From contig OY734803.1 in the NCBI GenBank assembly GCA_963457535.1, positions 434,001 to 498,000 on the forward strand: a DNA stretch of 64,000 bases, read 5' to 3'. Positions 8,442 through 16,158 of this stretch are shown here, piece by piece. The stretch is from JAHRAW01 sp028066695. Its GTDB lineage: Bacteria; Pseudomonadota; Gammaproteobacteria; Arenicellales; Poriferihabitantaceae. The position numbers and the translations under genes were made by a program. Position 1 is the stretch's first letter, and the number at the start of each line of letters is the position of its first letter. The notes under the pieces were generated by a model, which saw only the letters and a program-made list of their open reading frames with translations, was not told the origin of the DNA and searched no databases.

Positions 8442-11438
8442 ATGAGCAAGTCCGAGCAACCACAACTTCCCGTAGAAGTCAAAATGCTGGACGGCTCCAC
8501 TCGCTATGGCGTCCACACCGGCAACAATGCCGCTTGGCATTGCGAATGCGGCCAACAACTGGTGGGCACTGCATTTTTCTTTAGGAAACCGGTAGTATGC
8601 AGATGCGGCAACGCATATCAGGTTTGGCCGAAAGAAGGCGTACCGGGGAGAGAGGTAGACTGCGTCTGGCAACTTCAAATGAAAGCAACTGCAACCATCA
8701 CTCTGGACGGCAAAAAAGTCCCAACCGCGCCCGGCGAAACCATCTGGAGCGCGGCGAAGCGCGCCGGCGTGGACATCCCGCACCTGTGCCACGCGCCGCA
8801 TCCGGACTACCGCCCCGACGGCAACTGCCGCGCATGCATGGTGGAAATTGAGGGCGAACGCGTGCTCGCGCCGTCCTGCCTGCGCGAGGCGCGCGATGGA
8901 ATGGTGGTCGCGTCGCAAAGCGCGCGCGCGAAAAAATCGCGGGCGATGGTGATGGAATTGCTGCTGGCCGACCAGCCGCCGCGTGAAATCGCGCATGAAC
9001 ACAACTCGCATTTCTGGCGGCAGGCGGACGCGGTCTCGCTCACCAAAAGCCGCTTTGAGCGGCGCGCGCCGGAGGCGACGCCGGCCGCCGACCCGAGCCA
9101 CCCGGCGATGCATGTCGCGCTTGACGCGTGCATTCAATGCAACCTGTGCGTGCGCGCCTGCCGCGAAGTGCAGGTCAATGACGTCATCGGCATGGCGCGG
9201 CGCGGACACCACGCGAAAATCGTGTTTGACATGGACGACGCGATGGGCGCGAGCACCTGCGTCGCCTGCGGCGAATGCGTGCAAATCTGCCCGACCGGCG
9301 CGCTGATGGAAAGCGCGCTGGTGGACGAAAACGGCGTGGCGCGCAAGGAACTCGCCGCGCCGGCCGAAGTGGACAGCGTCTGCCCGTATTGCGGCGTCGG
9401 CTGCCAGATCACCTACCAAGTCGCCGGTGGAAAAATCGCCGCGGTGCGCGGCCGCGACGGGCCGGCAAACCGCGGCCGCCTGTGCGTCAAGGGGCGCTTC
9501 GGTTTTGATTACGCCTCGCACCCGGAACGCCTGACGCGCCCGCTGATTCGCCGCGAAGACGCGCCCAAAGACGCGGGCGCGGACATTGACCCGGCAAACC
9601 CGCTCACGCATTTTCGCGAAGCGGACTGGGACGAGGCGTTGGACCGCGCGGCCGCCGGCCTGGTGAAAATCCGGGACGAGCACGGCGGCGGCGCGCTCGC
9701 CGGTTTCGGCTCGGCGAAATGCTCCAACGAAGAGGCCTACCTCTTTCAAAAACTGGTGCGCGCCGGTTTCGGCATCAACAACGTGGACCACTGCACGCGG
9801 CTGTGCCACGCGTCTTCGGTGGCCGCGCTGCTGGAGGGCGTCGGCTCCGGCGCGGTCTCGGCGCCGTTCAACGCGGTCGCCGATTCCGATGTGATCATCG
9901 TCATCGGCGCCAACCCGGTCGGCAACCACCCGGTCGCCGCGACCTTTTTTAAGCAGGCTGCAAAACACGCGACGCTGATCGTCATTGACCCGCGCGCCAC
10001 CGCGCTCGCGCGCCACGCCGATTACATGCTGCAGTTCAAACCCGGCTCCGATGTCGCGCTGCTGAACGCGCTGCTGCATGTGATCATTGAGGAGGAATTG
10101 TTCGACCGCGACTATGTGGAAGCGCACACCGAAGGTTTCGCCGAATTGAAATCGCACATCGCCGACTTTTCGCCGGAGCGCATGCGGGAGTTGTGCGGCA
10201 TACCCGCCGAAACTCTGCGCGAAGTCGCGCGCATTTACGCGCGCGCCAAAGCCGCGATCATTTTCTGGGGCATGGGCATCTCGCAGCATGTGCACGGCAC
10301 CGACAACGCGCGCTGCCTGATCGCGCTCGCTCTGGTCACCGGGCAGGTCGGCCGCCGCGGCACCGGGCTGCACCCGCTGCGCGGCCAGAACAATGTGCAG
10401 GGCGCGTCCGACGCGGGCCTGATACCGATGATGCTGCCCGACTACGCCGCGGTGGACGACGCGGCGGTGCGCGCGCGCTTTGAGCATGCATGGGACACCA
10501 AACTGGATTCCGAGCGCGGCCTCACCGTGGTGGAAATCATGCGCGCGATTCACGACGGAAACATTCGCGGCATGTACATCATGGGCGAGAACCCGGCGAT
10601 GTCCGACCCGGACGCGCGGCACGCGCGCGAAGCGCTGGCAAAACTTGAGCATCTGGTGGTGCAGGACATCTTCCTGACCGAGACCGCGTTCCATGCCGAT
10701 GTGGTGCTGCCGGCCGCGGCCTGGCCCGAAAAGGACGGCAGCGTCACCAACACCAACCGCCAGGTGCAGATGGGCCGCGCCGCCTTGCAGCCGCCCGGCG
10801 AGGCGCGCCCCGACTGGTGGATCACGCGCGAAATCGCACGCCGCGCCGGCATGCAGTGCGACTACGCCGGCCCCGAGGAAATTTTCGCCGAGATGGCCTC
10901 GCTGATGCCGTCGCTGAACCACATCACCTGGCAGCGCCTGCTGCGCGAGAGCGCGGTCACCTACCCGTGCGCCGCGCCCGACGCGCCCGGCGACGACATC
11001 GTTTTTGACGACGGTTTTCCGACCGCGAGCGGGCGCGGCAAACTGGTGCCGGCCGCGCTGACCGCGCCGGACGAACTGCCCGACGACGGCTACCCGCTGG
11101 TGCTGTGCACCGGCCGGCAATTGGAGCACTGGCACACCGGCGCGATGACGCGCCGCGCCGGCGTGCTGGACGAACTGGAGCCGGAGGCCGTCGCGCTGCT
11201 GCCGGCGCGCGCGCTGCGCGACATGAAACTTGCGCCGGGCGCGCCGATTCGCGTCAGCACGCGGCGCGGTGAAATTGAGTTGAAAGCGCGCGCCGACGAC
11301 GCGGTGCCGGACGGCATGGTGTTCATTCCGTTTTGTTACGCCGAGGCCGCGGCAAACTTGCTGACCAACCCGGCGCTGGACCCGGTCGGCAAAATCCCCG
11401 AGTTCAAATTCTGCGCGGCGAAAGTGGAGGCGGCCTGA
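8442..11438 (+). CDS. NAD-dependent formate dehydrogenase alpha subunit with an extra N-terminal Cys-rich module
   Basis: This 998-residue catalytic subunit oxidises formate to CO2 at a Mo/W-bis-pyranopterin centre. From about residue 82 it has a NuoG-like [2Fe-2S] domain (HLCHAPHPDYRPDGNCRAC), two ferredoxin clusters (CIQCNLCVRACRE; CVACGECVQICP), the entry cluster CPYCGVGC and the metal-ligand region NNVDHCTRLCHASS. In the DHCTRLCHAS type, Cys rather than selenocysteine binds the metal. Residues 1-79 are odd. They contain two CxC pairs (C34/C36 and C53/C55), look like a small zinc ribbon, and use AT-richer codons than their surroundings. An internal ATG at 8679 could be the ancestral start, but no ribosome site precedes it. 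The pair with the beta subunit is clear. Confidence 0.92.
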   Translation: MSKSEQPQLPVEVKMLDGSTRYGVHTGNNAAWHCECGQQLVGTAFFFRKPVVCRCGNAYQVWPKEGVPGREVDCVWQLQMKATATITLDGKKVPTAPGETIWSAAKRAGVDIPHLCHAPHPDYRPDGNCRACMVEIEGERVLAPSCLREARDGMVVASQSARAKKSRAMVMELLLADQPPREIAHEHNSHFWRQADAVSLTKSRFERRAPEATPAADPSHPAMHVALDACIQCNLCVRACREVQVNDVIGMARRGHHAKIVFDMDDAMGASTCVACGECVQICPTGALMESALVDENGVARKELAAPAEVDSVCPYCGVGCQITYQVAGGKIAAVRGRDGPANRGRLCVKGRFGFDYASHPERLTRPLIRREDAPKDAGADIDPANPLTHFREADWDEALDRAAAGLVKIRDEHGGGALAGFGSAKCSNEEAYLFQKLVRAGFGINNVDHCTRLCHASSVAALLEGVGSGAVSAPFNAVADSDVIIVIGANPVGNHPVAATFFKQAAKHATLIVIDPRATALARHADYMLQFKPGSDVALLNALLHVIIEEELFDRDYVEAHTEGFAELKSHIADFSPERMRELCGIPAETLREVARIYARAKAAIIFWGMGISQHVHGTDNARCLIALALVTGQVGRRGTGLHPLRGQNNVQGASDAGLIPMMLPDYAAVDDAAVRARFEHAWDTKLDSERGLTVVEIMRAIHDGNIRGMYIMGENPAMSDPDARHAREALAKLEHLVVQDIFLTETAFHADVVLPAAAWPEKDGSVTNTNRQVQMGRAALQPPGEARPDWWITREIARRAGMQCDYAGPEEIFAEMASLMPSLNHITWQRLLRESAVTYPCAAPDAPGDDIVFDDGFPTASGRGKLVPAALTAPDELPDDGYPLVLCTGRQLEHWHTGAMTRRAGVLDELEPEAVALLPARALRDMKLAPGAPIRVSTRRGEIELKARADDAVPDGMVFIPFCYAEAAANLLTNPALDPVGKIPEFKFCAAKVEAA

Positions 11439-11457
11439 CGCGTCCGCTGGTAAACGC

Positions 11458-12471
11458 ATGCCGGGAAAAATGAAAGCGATCGTGCTGAGCGGCTTCGGCG
11501 ACGCCGGCGTCATGCGCCTCGGCGAAGTTCCGCGCCCGCAGCCGGGCCCCGGGCAAATCCTGATCAAAGTCGCCGCAGCCTCGGTCAACCGCCCCGACGT
11601 CGTGCAGCGCGAGGGCAACTACCCGCCGCCGCCCGGCGAATCCGAAATCCTCGGCCTTGAGGCCGCCGGCACGATTGAATCGATCGGCGAAAATGTTTCC
11701 GGCCGCAAACCCGGCGAGCGCGTGATGGCGCTGCTGCCCGGCGGCGGCTACGCCGAATACGCGCTCGCCCGCGCCGACCACGCGATGCCGATTCCGAACG
11801 GCATGGAATTCGCCGCCGCGGCCTGCCTCTGCGAGACCTACATTACCGCCTACCTCAACCTGTTCTTAATCGCCGGCCTGCGCGACGGCCAAACCCTGCT
11901 GCTGCACGGCGGCGGCGGCGGCATCGCCACCGCGGCGATTCAGTTGTGCCGGCAACTCGCGCCCGGCGCGCGCATCATCGCCACCACCTCGCCCGGCAAA
12001 GTCGCGCGCGTGCGCGAACTCGGCGCGCACGAAGTCATAGATTACCGCGGCGAATCTTTCGCCGAGCGCGTCAAAGAGATCACCAAAAAACGCGGCGCCG
12101 ATGTCATCCTCGACCACATCGGCGGCCCCTACCTCGCGCCCAACATGCAGTCGCTCGCGCTCGGCGGCACGCTGATGCTCATCGGCGTAATGGGCGGCGC
12201 CTCCGCCGAATTAAACCTGGCGCGCGCGATGTTAAAACGCCAGCGCATCATCGGCTCAGTTTTGCGCTCGCGCCCGCCCGAGGAAAAAGCCGAAATCATC
12301 GCCAAGTTCTCCGAAGCGGTCCTGCCCCACTTCGCAAACGGCGCCATCGCCCCGCTGATCTCCGCCACCCACCCCCTCGCCAAAGCCGCCGACGCCCACC
12401 GCGCGATGGAGGCCGGGGAGCATTTTGGGAAGATCGTGCTGGACATGCAATATGCGGACAAGCCGAATTGA
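11458..12471 (+). CDS. NAD(P)H:quinone oxidoreductase, zinc-free MDR family
   Basis: This 337-residue protein belongs to the medium-chain dehydrogenase/reductase superfamily, in the PIG3/quinone reductase branch. It has a GroES-like N-terminal half (MKAIVLSGFGDAGVMRLGE) and a Rossmann half with HGGGGGIATAAIQL as the NADPH-binding loop. The structural zinc cysteines of alcohol dehydrogenases are absent. It probably reduces quinones or enones with NADPH. An alternative start is the ATG at 11470. It follows the formate dehydrogenase by 19 bases. Its stop overlaps the TTG start of the next gene. Confidence 0.88.
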   Translation: MPGKMKAIVLSGFGDAGVMRLGEVPRPQPGPGQILIKVAAASVNRPDVVQREGNYPPPPGESEILGLEAAGTIESIGENVSGRKPGERVMALLPGGGYAEYALARADHAMPIPNGMEFAAAACLCETYITAYLNLFLIAGLRDGQTLLLHGGGGGIATAAIQLCRQLAPGARIIATTSPGKVARVRELGAHEVIDYRGESFAERVKEITKKRGADVILDHIGGPYLAPNMQSLALGGTLMLIGVMGGASAELNLARAMLKRQRIIGSVLRSRPPEEKAEIIAKFSEAVLPHFANGAIAPLISATHPLAKAADAHRAMEAGEHFGKIVLDMQYADKPN

Positions 12472-13274
12472 ACCCCGTCCTCGCCTTTGACATAGAGACC
12501 GTCCCCGACACCGCCGCCGGCGCGCGGCTTTACGGGTTGGAGGGGTTGTCGGATGAGGACATCGCGCGCGCGATGGCGACGCGGCGGGTGCAGCAGACCG
12601 GCGGCTCGGATTTTTTGCCGCTGCATTTGCACCGCGTGGTGGCGATTTCGGCGGCGCTGCGCAGCGGCGAGGATTCGCTGCGGGTGTGGTCGCTCGGCGA
12701 GGAGGATTCGGACGAGGCCGAATTGATCGCGCGGTTTTACGACGGCATTGAGCGCTACACGCCGACGCTGGTCAGTTGGAACGGCGGCGGGTTTGATTTG
12801 CCGGTGCTGCATTACCGCTCGCTGCTGCACGCCACGCCGGCGCGGCGCTACTGGGAGATGGGCGACGGCGACCGCGAGTTTCGCTTCAACAATTACCTGA
12901 ACCGCTTCCACTGGCGGCACATTGATTTGATGGACGCGCTCGCCGGGTTTAACCCGCGCGCGTTCGCGCCATTGGACGAATTGGCGGTGATGCTCGGACT
13001 GCCGGGCAAACTCGGCATGCACGGCGGCGATGTGTGGCGCGCGTATTTGGACGGCGGCATCCGGCAAATCCGCGAATACTGCGAGAGCGACGCGCTCAAC
13101 ACCTTTTTAATTTATCTGCGCTGGGAGGCGGTGCGCGGCGTGCTGGACCGCGAGGCGCTGGAGCGCGAATACGGCCTGGTCAAAAAGTTTCTGCGGGAAA
13201 GCGGGCGGAAACACTTCGCGGCGTTTCTTGACGCCTGGGAAAAAACCGGCGGCCCGGCGGAGGAGGAAGAGTAA
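12468..13274 (+). CDS. PolB-like 3'-5' exonuclease (DnaQ fold)
   Basis: This 268-residue protein is a DEDD-type exonuclease like the proofreading domain of family B polymerases but without a polymerase. Exo I is FDIETVPD, Exo II is SWNGGGFDLPVL and Exo III is YCESDALNTF, so all four acidic metal ligands are visible. It is expected to act on DNA ends in repair. The start is taken as the TTG at 12468, which overlaps the upstream stop as TTGA. The frame remains open far upstream only as a shadow of the quinone reductase gene. The C-terminal tail is glutamate-rich. Confidence 0.88.
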   Translation: MNPVLAFDIETVPDTAAGARLYGLEGLSDEDIARAMATRRVQQTGGSDFLPLHLHRVVAISAALRSGEDSLRVWSLGEEDSDEAELIARFYDGIERYTPTLVSWNGGGFDLPVLHYRSLLHATPARRYWEMGDGDREFRFNNYLNRFHWRHIDLMDALAGFNPRAFAPLDELAVMLGLPGKLGMHGGDVWRAYLDGGIRQIREYCESDALNTFLIYLRWEAVRGVLDREALEREYGLVKKFLRESGRKHFAAFLDAWEKTGGPAEEEE

Positions 13275-13280
13275 TCCCCC

Positions 13281-13296
13281 GCGCCGGGCCCGGCGC
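13281..13296. terminator. Palindrome between convergent genes
   Basis: GCGCCGGGCCCGGCGC is a perfect 16-base palindrome that can fold as a 6-bp stem with a 4-base loop. It sits between the exonuclease gene (+) and rne (-), in a gap of only 25 bases. There is no T-run on either side, so it is at best a weak bidirectional transcription or processing signal. Confidence 0.35.
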
Positions 13297-13299
13297 GCC

Positions 13300-15408
13300 T
13301 CAGCGGTTGCCGTAATCTTCCGGCAATTCGCGCTCCGGTTGCGCGCGGTTGGGATCCGCCTTGTTCGGATTGGACGCGCCCGCGTTTGCGGCCGCTTTTT
13401 GCTGGCGGTGGCCGACGCGCTGCTCCGGCTCGTGCGCGGCGAAATCGCGCCGCGTCGGACGCGCCGGCGAGTCGTTGTTTTTGTTGTTGGAGCGGCCGGA
13501 TTGCTTCGGCTGGCGGCGGCCGCCGCCCCCGCCACCGGATGACGGTTGCGCCGCGCGCTCGCCCTGATTGCCGCGCCCTCTTCCGCCGCGTCCGCCGCGC
13601 GTGCCGCGCCCGCCTTTTGACTGCGCGCCGCGGCGCGGCGCGCCGCGTCCGCGCGGTTGCTGCCCGCCGTTTTTTGCGCGCGCCCGGCCGCCGCCTTTTT
13701 TGCCGCGCTCGGCCGGCGCGGGTTTGCCGTTGCCGCGGCCGCCGAACAGCGCGTTCCACAGGCGGCGCAGAATGCCGGGAGACGCGGCGCGCGCCGGCGC
13801 GGCGTCGCGCTCAATTTCGTCGAGCCGAATGTGCGGCGTCTCCTGCGGCGCGGCGGCCGCGCCCGCATCGGCATCGTCGCTCTCGGCGAAATCAATTTGC
13901 TGGCGGTAACTGGGAATGCCGGCGAGTTCATCGGCCTCCTCGCGCCGCAGCCGCTTGATGTGAAACTGCGGGCTGACCAACTCGCTTGACGGAATGATGA
14001 TGATGCGCGACGCCAGCCGCGCTTCCAGTTGGTTGACCTCGCGGCGCTTTTCATTCAGCAGGTAGGTCGCCATGTCCAGCGGCAGCACCACCTGAATCGC
14101 CTCGGTGTTTTCCATGCGCGCGCGGTCTTCAATCAGCCGCAGCAAACTGATGGAGGACGACACCACATTGCGAATGGAGCCGGTGCCTTCGCAGCGCGGG
14201 CAGAGCGAGTAGTTCGCCTCGGACAGCGACGCGCGCAGCCGCTGGCGCGACATCTCCAGCAGGCCGAAGCGCGAAATTTTTCCGACCTGCACGCGCGCGC
14301 GGTCGGGCTTGAGCGCCTCGCGAAAGCGCGCCTCCACCGCGCGCTGGTTGCGCCCGGCCGCCATGTCGATCAGGTCAATGACCACCAGCCCGCCGAGGTC
14401 GCGAATGCGCAGTTGGCGCGCGAGTTCGTCCACCGCTTCCAGGTTGGTCTGCAGCGCGGTCTCTTCAATGTCGGCGCCGCGGGTGGCGCGCGCCGAATTG
14501 ACATCCACCGCGATCATCGCCTCGCCGTGGTCGATGACCAGCGCGCCGCCGGACGGCAGGTTCACCTCGCGGTTGAACGCGGACTCAATCTGCCGCTCGA
14601 TCTGGTAGCGCGAAAACAGCGGCGCGCTGTCTTCGTAGTGCTTCAGTTTGGAGAGGTTGTGCGGCATCACCTGCTTGGTGAAGCGGCTGGCGCGCTCGTG
14701 GATTTCGCGGTCGTCAATGACGATTTCGTCGATGTCGGCGGCGAGGTCGCGCATCGCGCGCACGATCAGGTTGCTCTCCTGGTAGATCAGGCGCGGCGCC
14801 TCCAACTCGTTCGCGGCGGTTTCAATGCTCTCCCACAACTTCAGCAGGAAATCCAAATCCTGCTGCAGTTCGGCCTGCTCGCGGCCGATGCCGGCGGTGC
14901 GCGCGATCAGCGCGTGGCGCTCGCCGCAGTCCAGATTGGCGACCACCTCGCGCAAATCGGTGCGCTCTTCGCCCGAGACGCGCCGCGAGATGCCGCCGCC
15001 TTTCGGGTTGTTCGGCATCAGCACCAAAAACCGCCCGGCCAAACTGATGAAGGTGGTCAGCGCCGCGCCTTTTGCGCCGCGCTCGTCCTTGCCCACCTGC
15101 ACCACCATTTCCTGGCCGGTTTTGATTTCCTCGGCGATTTTCACCTCGGCCATGGACTTCTGCCCGCCGCCGGAGAAATAGCCGCGGTAGATTTCCTTCA
15201 GCGGCAAAAAGCCCTGCCGCGCCGCGCCGAAATCGACGAAGGCGGCCTCCAAACTCGGCTCCACCTTGGTGACCACCGCTTTGTAGATGTTGCCCTTTTT
15301 CTCGGCGCGCACAGCCGATTCAAGGTCCAGGTCGATGAGCCGCTGCCCATCCACGATGGCGACGCGCAACTCTTCGGGGTGCGTCGCGTTAAACAGCATT
15401 CGTTTCAT
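13300..15408 (-). CDS. rne: Ribonuclease E
   Basis: This 702-residue endoribonuclease processes rRNA and tRNA and starts mRNA decay. Its opening, MKRMLFNATHPEELRVAIVDGQ split over the S1 domain entry, is of the RNase E rather than the RNase G type. Catalytic acidic residues are visible in AMIAVDVNSARAT and GLVVIDLIDMA, and CPRCEGTG is the zinc-link motif that joins the dimer. The C-terminal 200 residues are low-complexity and arginine/glycine-rich (runs of RGGRG). This is the expected disordered RNA-binding tail, but it is much shorter than the 1061-residue E. coli protein. Transcription probably begins near 15864, leaving a leader of about 455 bases, which fits rne autoregulation. Confidence 0.95.
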   Translation of the reverse strand: MKRMLFNATHPEELRVAIVDGQRLIDLDLESAVRAEKKGNIYKAVVTKVEPSLEAAFVDFGAARQGFLPLKEIYRGYFSGGGQKSMAEVKIAEEIKTGQEMVVQVGKDERGAKGAALTTFISLAGRFLVLMPNNPKGGGISRRVSGEERTDLREVVANLDCGERHALIARTAGIGREQAELQQDLDFLLKLWESIETAANELEAPRLIYQESNLIVRAMRDLAADIDEIVIDDREIHERASRFTKQVMPHNLSKLKHYEDSAPLFSRYQIERQIESAFNREVNLPSGGALVIDHGEAMIAVDVNSARATRGADIEETALQTNLEAVDELARQLRIRDLGGLVVIDLIDMAAGRNQRAVEARFREALKPDRARVQVGKISRFGLLEMSRQRLRASLSEANYSLCPRCEGTGSIRNVVSSSISLLRLIEDRARMENTEAIQVVLPLDMATYLLNEKRREVNQLEARLASRIIIIPSSELVSPQFHIKRLRREEADELAGIPSYRQQIDFAESDDADAGAAAAPQETPHIRLDEIERDAAPARAASPGILRRLWNALFGGRGNGKPAPAERGKKGGGRARAKNGGQQPRGRGAPRRGAQSKGGRGTRGGRGGRGRGNQGERAAQPSSGGGGGGRRQPKQSGRSNNKNNDSPARPTRRDFAAHEPEQRVGHRQQKAAANAGASNPNKADPNRAQPERELPEDYGNR

Positions 15409-15865
15409 GTCTCACTCCCGGCGCGCGCCGCGCGCGCGCCTTGTCGTGCCGCCGCGCCGGAGGGCGCGACGGCGAATCAGTCGGGGCGCGACGGGGGAGC
15501 GGGTGCGGCTTAGGTTGCGCGGCCGGCGGCTTGTCCGCCGGCGGTGTTTCGCGCGGGAGTCACGAGGAAAGAATGGGGTCGCGGAGCGCGCCCACGGAGC
15601 GCGGCAACATGTTGATGTTGCCGCGCGGGCCGCGTCTGTTGTTCGGGCGCTTTTCGCATATTCGGTTCGCTCATTCGTTTCGGCATCGTTTGTCTGGTCG
15701 GGCCGCGCTTTTGCGGCCTTTTGGCTTGACTCCGCGCCCCGAAATCTCGGGGCGCGCCGCCGCGTAACACTTCGCTCTCGTCCCGGGCGCCTCGCCCGGC
15801 GATGGCGGCGCATGCGCCGCCGCTAATAACTCGGACCGGCCCGCGCGAATTGCGCCGGGCAGGTC
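15409..15865 (-). promoter_or_regulatory. Long hairpin-rich 5' leader of rne
   Basis: No gene is seen here. The stretch contains several strong inverted repeats: 15522-15542 (8-bp stem, 5-base loop), 15599-15626 (perfect 12-bp stem, 4-base loop), 15733-15756 (10-bp stem, 4-base loop), 15783-15799 (7-bp stem) and the 18-base palindrome 15804-15821. On the minus strand they lie between the predicted promoter and the rne start. In E. coli the rne leader is also long and folded, and RNase E cleaves it to limit its own synthesis; a similar role is inferred here. Confidence 0.6.
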
Positions 15866-15870
15866 GGGGC

Positions 15871-15899
15871 AACATAGCAGATTGCGGGCGGGATTGCAA
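15871..15899 (-). promoter_or_regulatory. Sigma-70 promoter for rne
   Basis: Read on the minus strand, TTGCAA (15899-15894) and TATGTT (15876-15871) are separated by 17 bases. This is a near-consensus pair and the best promoter upstream of rne. The remaining bases up to 16031, between this promoter and that of tRNA-Val, hold no other recognisable feature. Confidence 0.65.
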
Positions 15900-16031
15900 G
15901 ATTTTTTTCATCGGCCCGCGATTGGGAATGGCGGGGCGGCGGGGGCGCCAATTCACGAAAATCAGCCGTGAAAATTGGCGGCTGGCATAAGTTCCGGGGG
16001 CATTTTGCGGGGAAAAACCCCGCGCCACGCC

Positions 16032-16060
16032 TTGCATCCGCCGGCGCGGGCGTGTACACT
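16032..16060 (+). promoter_or_regulatory. Sigma-70 promoter for tRNA-Val
   Basis: TTGCAT (16032-16037) and TACACT (16055-16060) are 17 bases apart. The predicted transcript start, near 16067, lies just ahead of the mature tRNA at 16071. It may also serve thrS, which begins 11 bases after the tRNA. Confidence 0.65.
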
Positions 16061-16070
16061 CCGCCGCCAC

Positions 16071-16147
16071 AGGCGCGTAGCTCAGTTGGTTAGAGCACCA
16101 CCTTGACATGGTGGGGGTCAGTGGTTCGAATCCGCTCGCGCCTACCA
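16071..16147 (+). tRNA. tRNA-Val (anticodon GAC)
   Basis: This 77-base cloverleaf includes an encoded CCA end. The acceptor arm pairs AGGCGCG with CGCGCCT. The anticodon stem CCACC/GGTGG encloses the loop TTGACAT, giving anticodon GAC, which reads GUC and GUU. The T loop is TTCGAAT. Confidence 0.97.
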
Positions 16148-16158
16148 ATTTTCAGCGC

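Noticed and set aside
8403..11618. A 1071-codon open frame on the minus strand opposite the formate dehydrogenase
   Set aside because: It is a shadow. GC-rich codon bias keeps the antisense frame open, its product is a His/Arg/Ala-rich string without domains, and the plus strand encodes a complete recognised enzyme.
14029..15513. A 494-codon plus-strand frame opposite rne
   Set aside because: Same reason: antisense of a clear RNase E, with no recognisable protein features.
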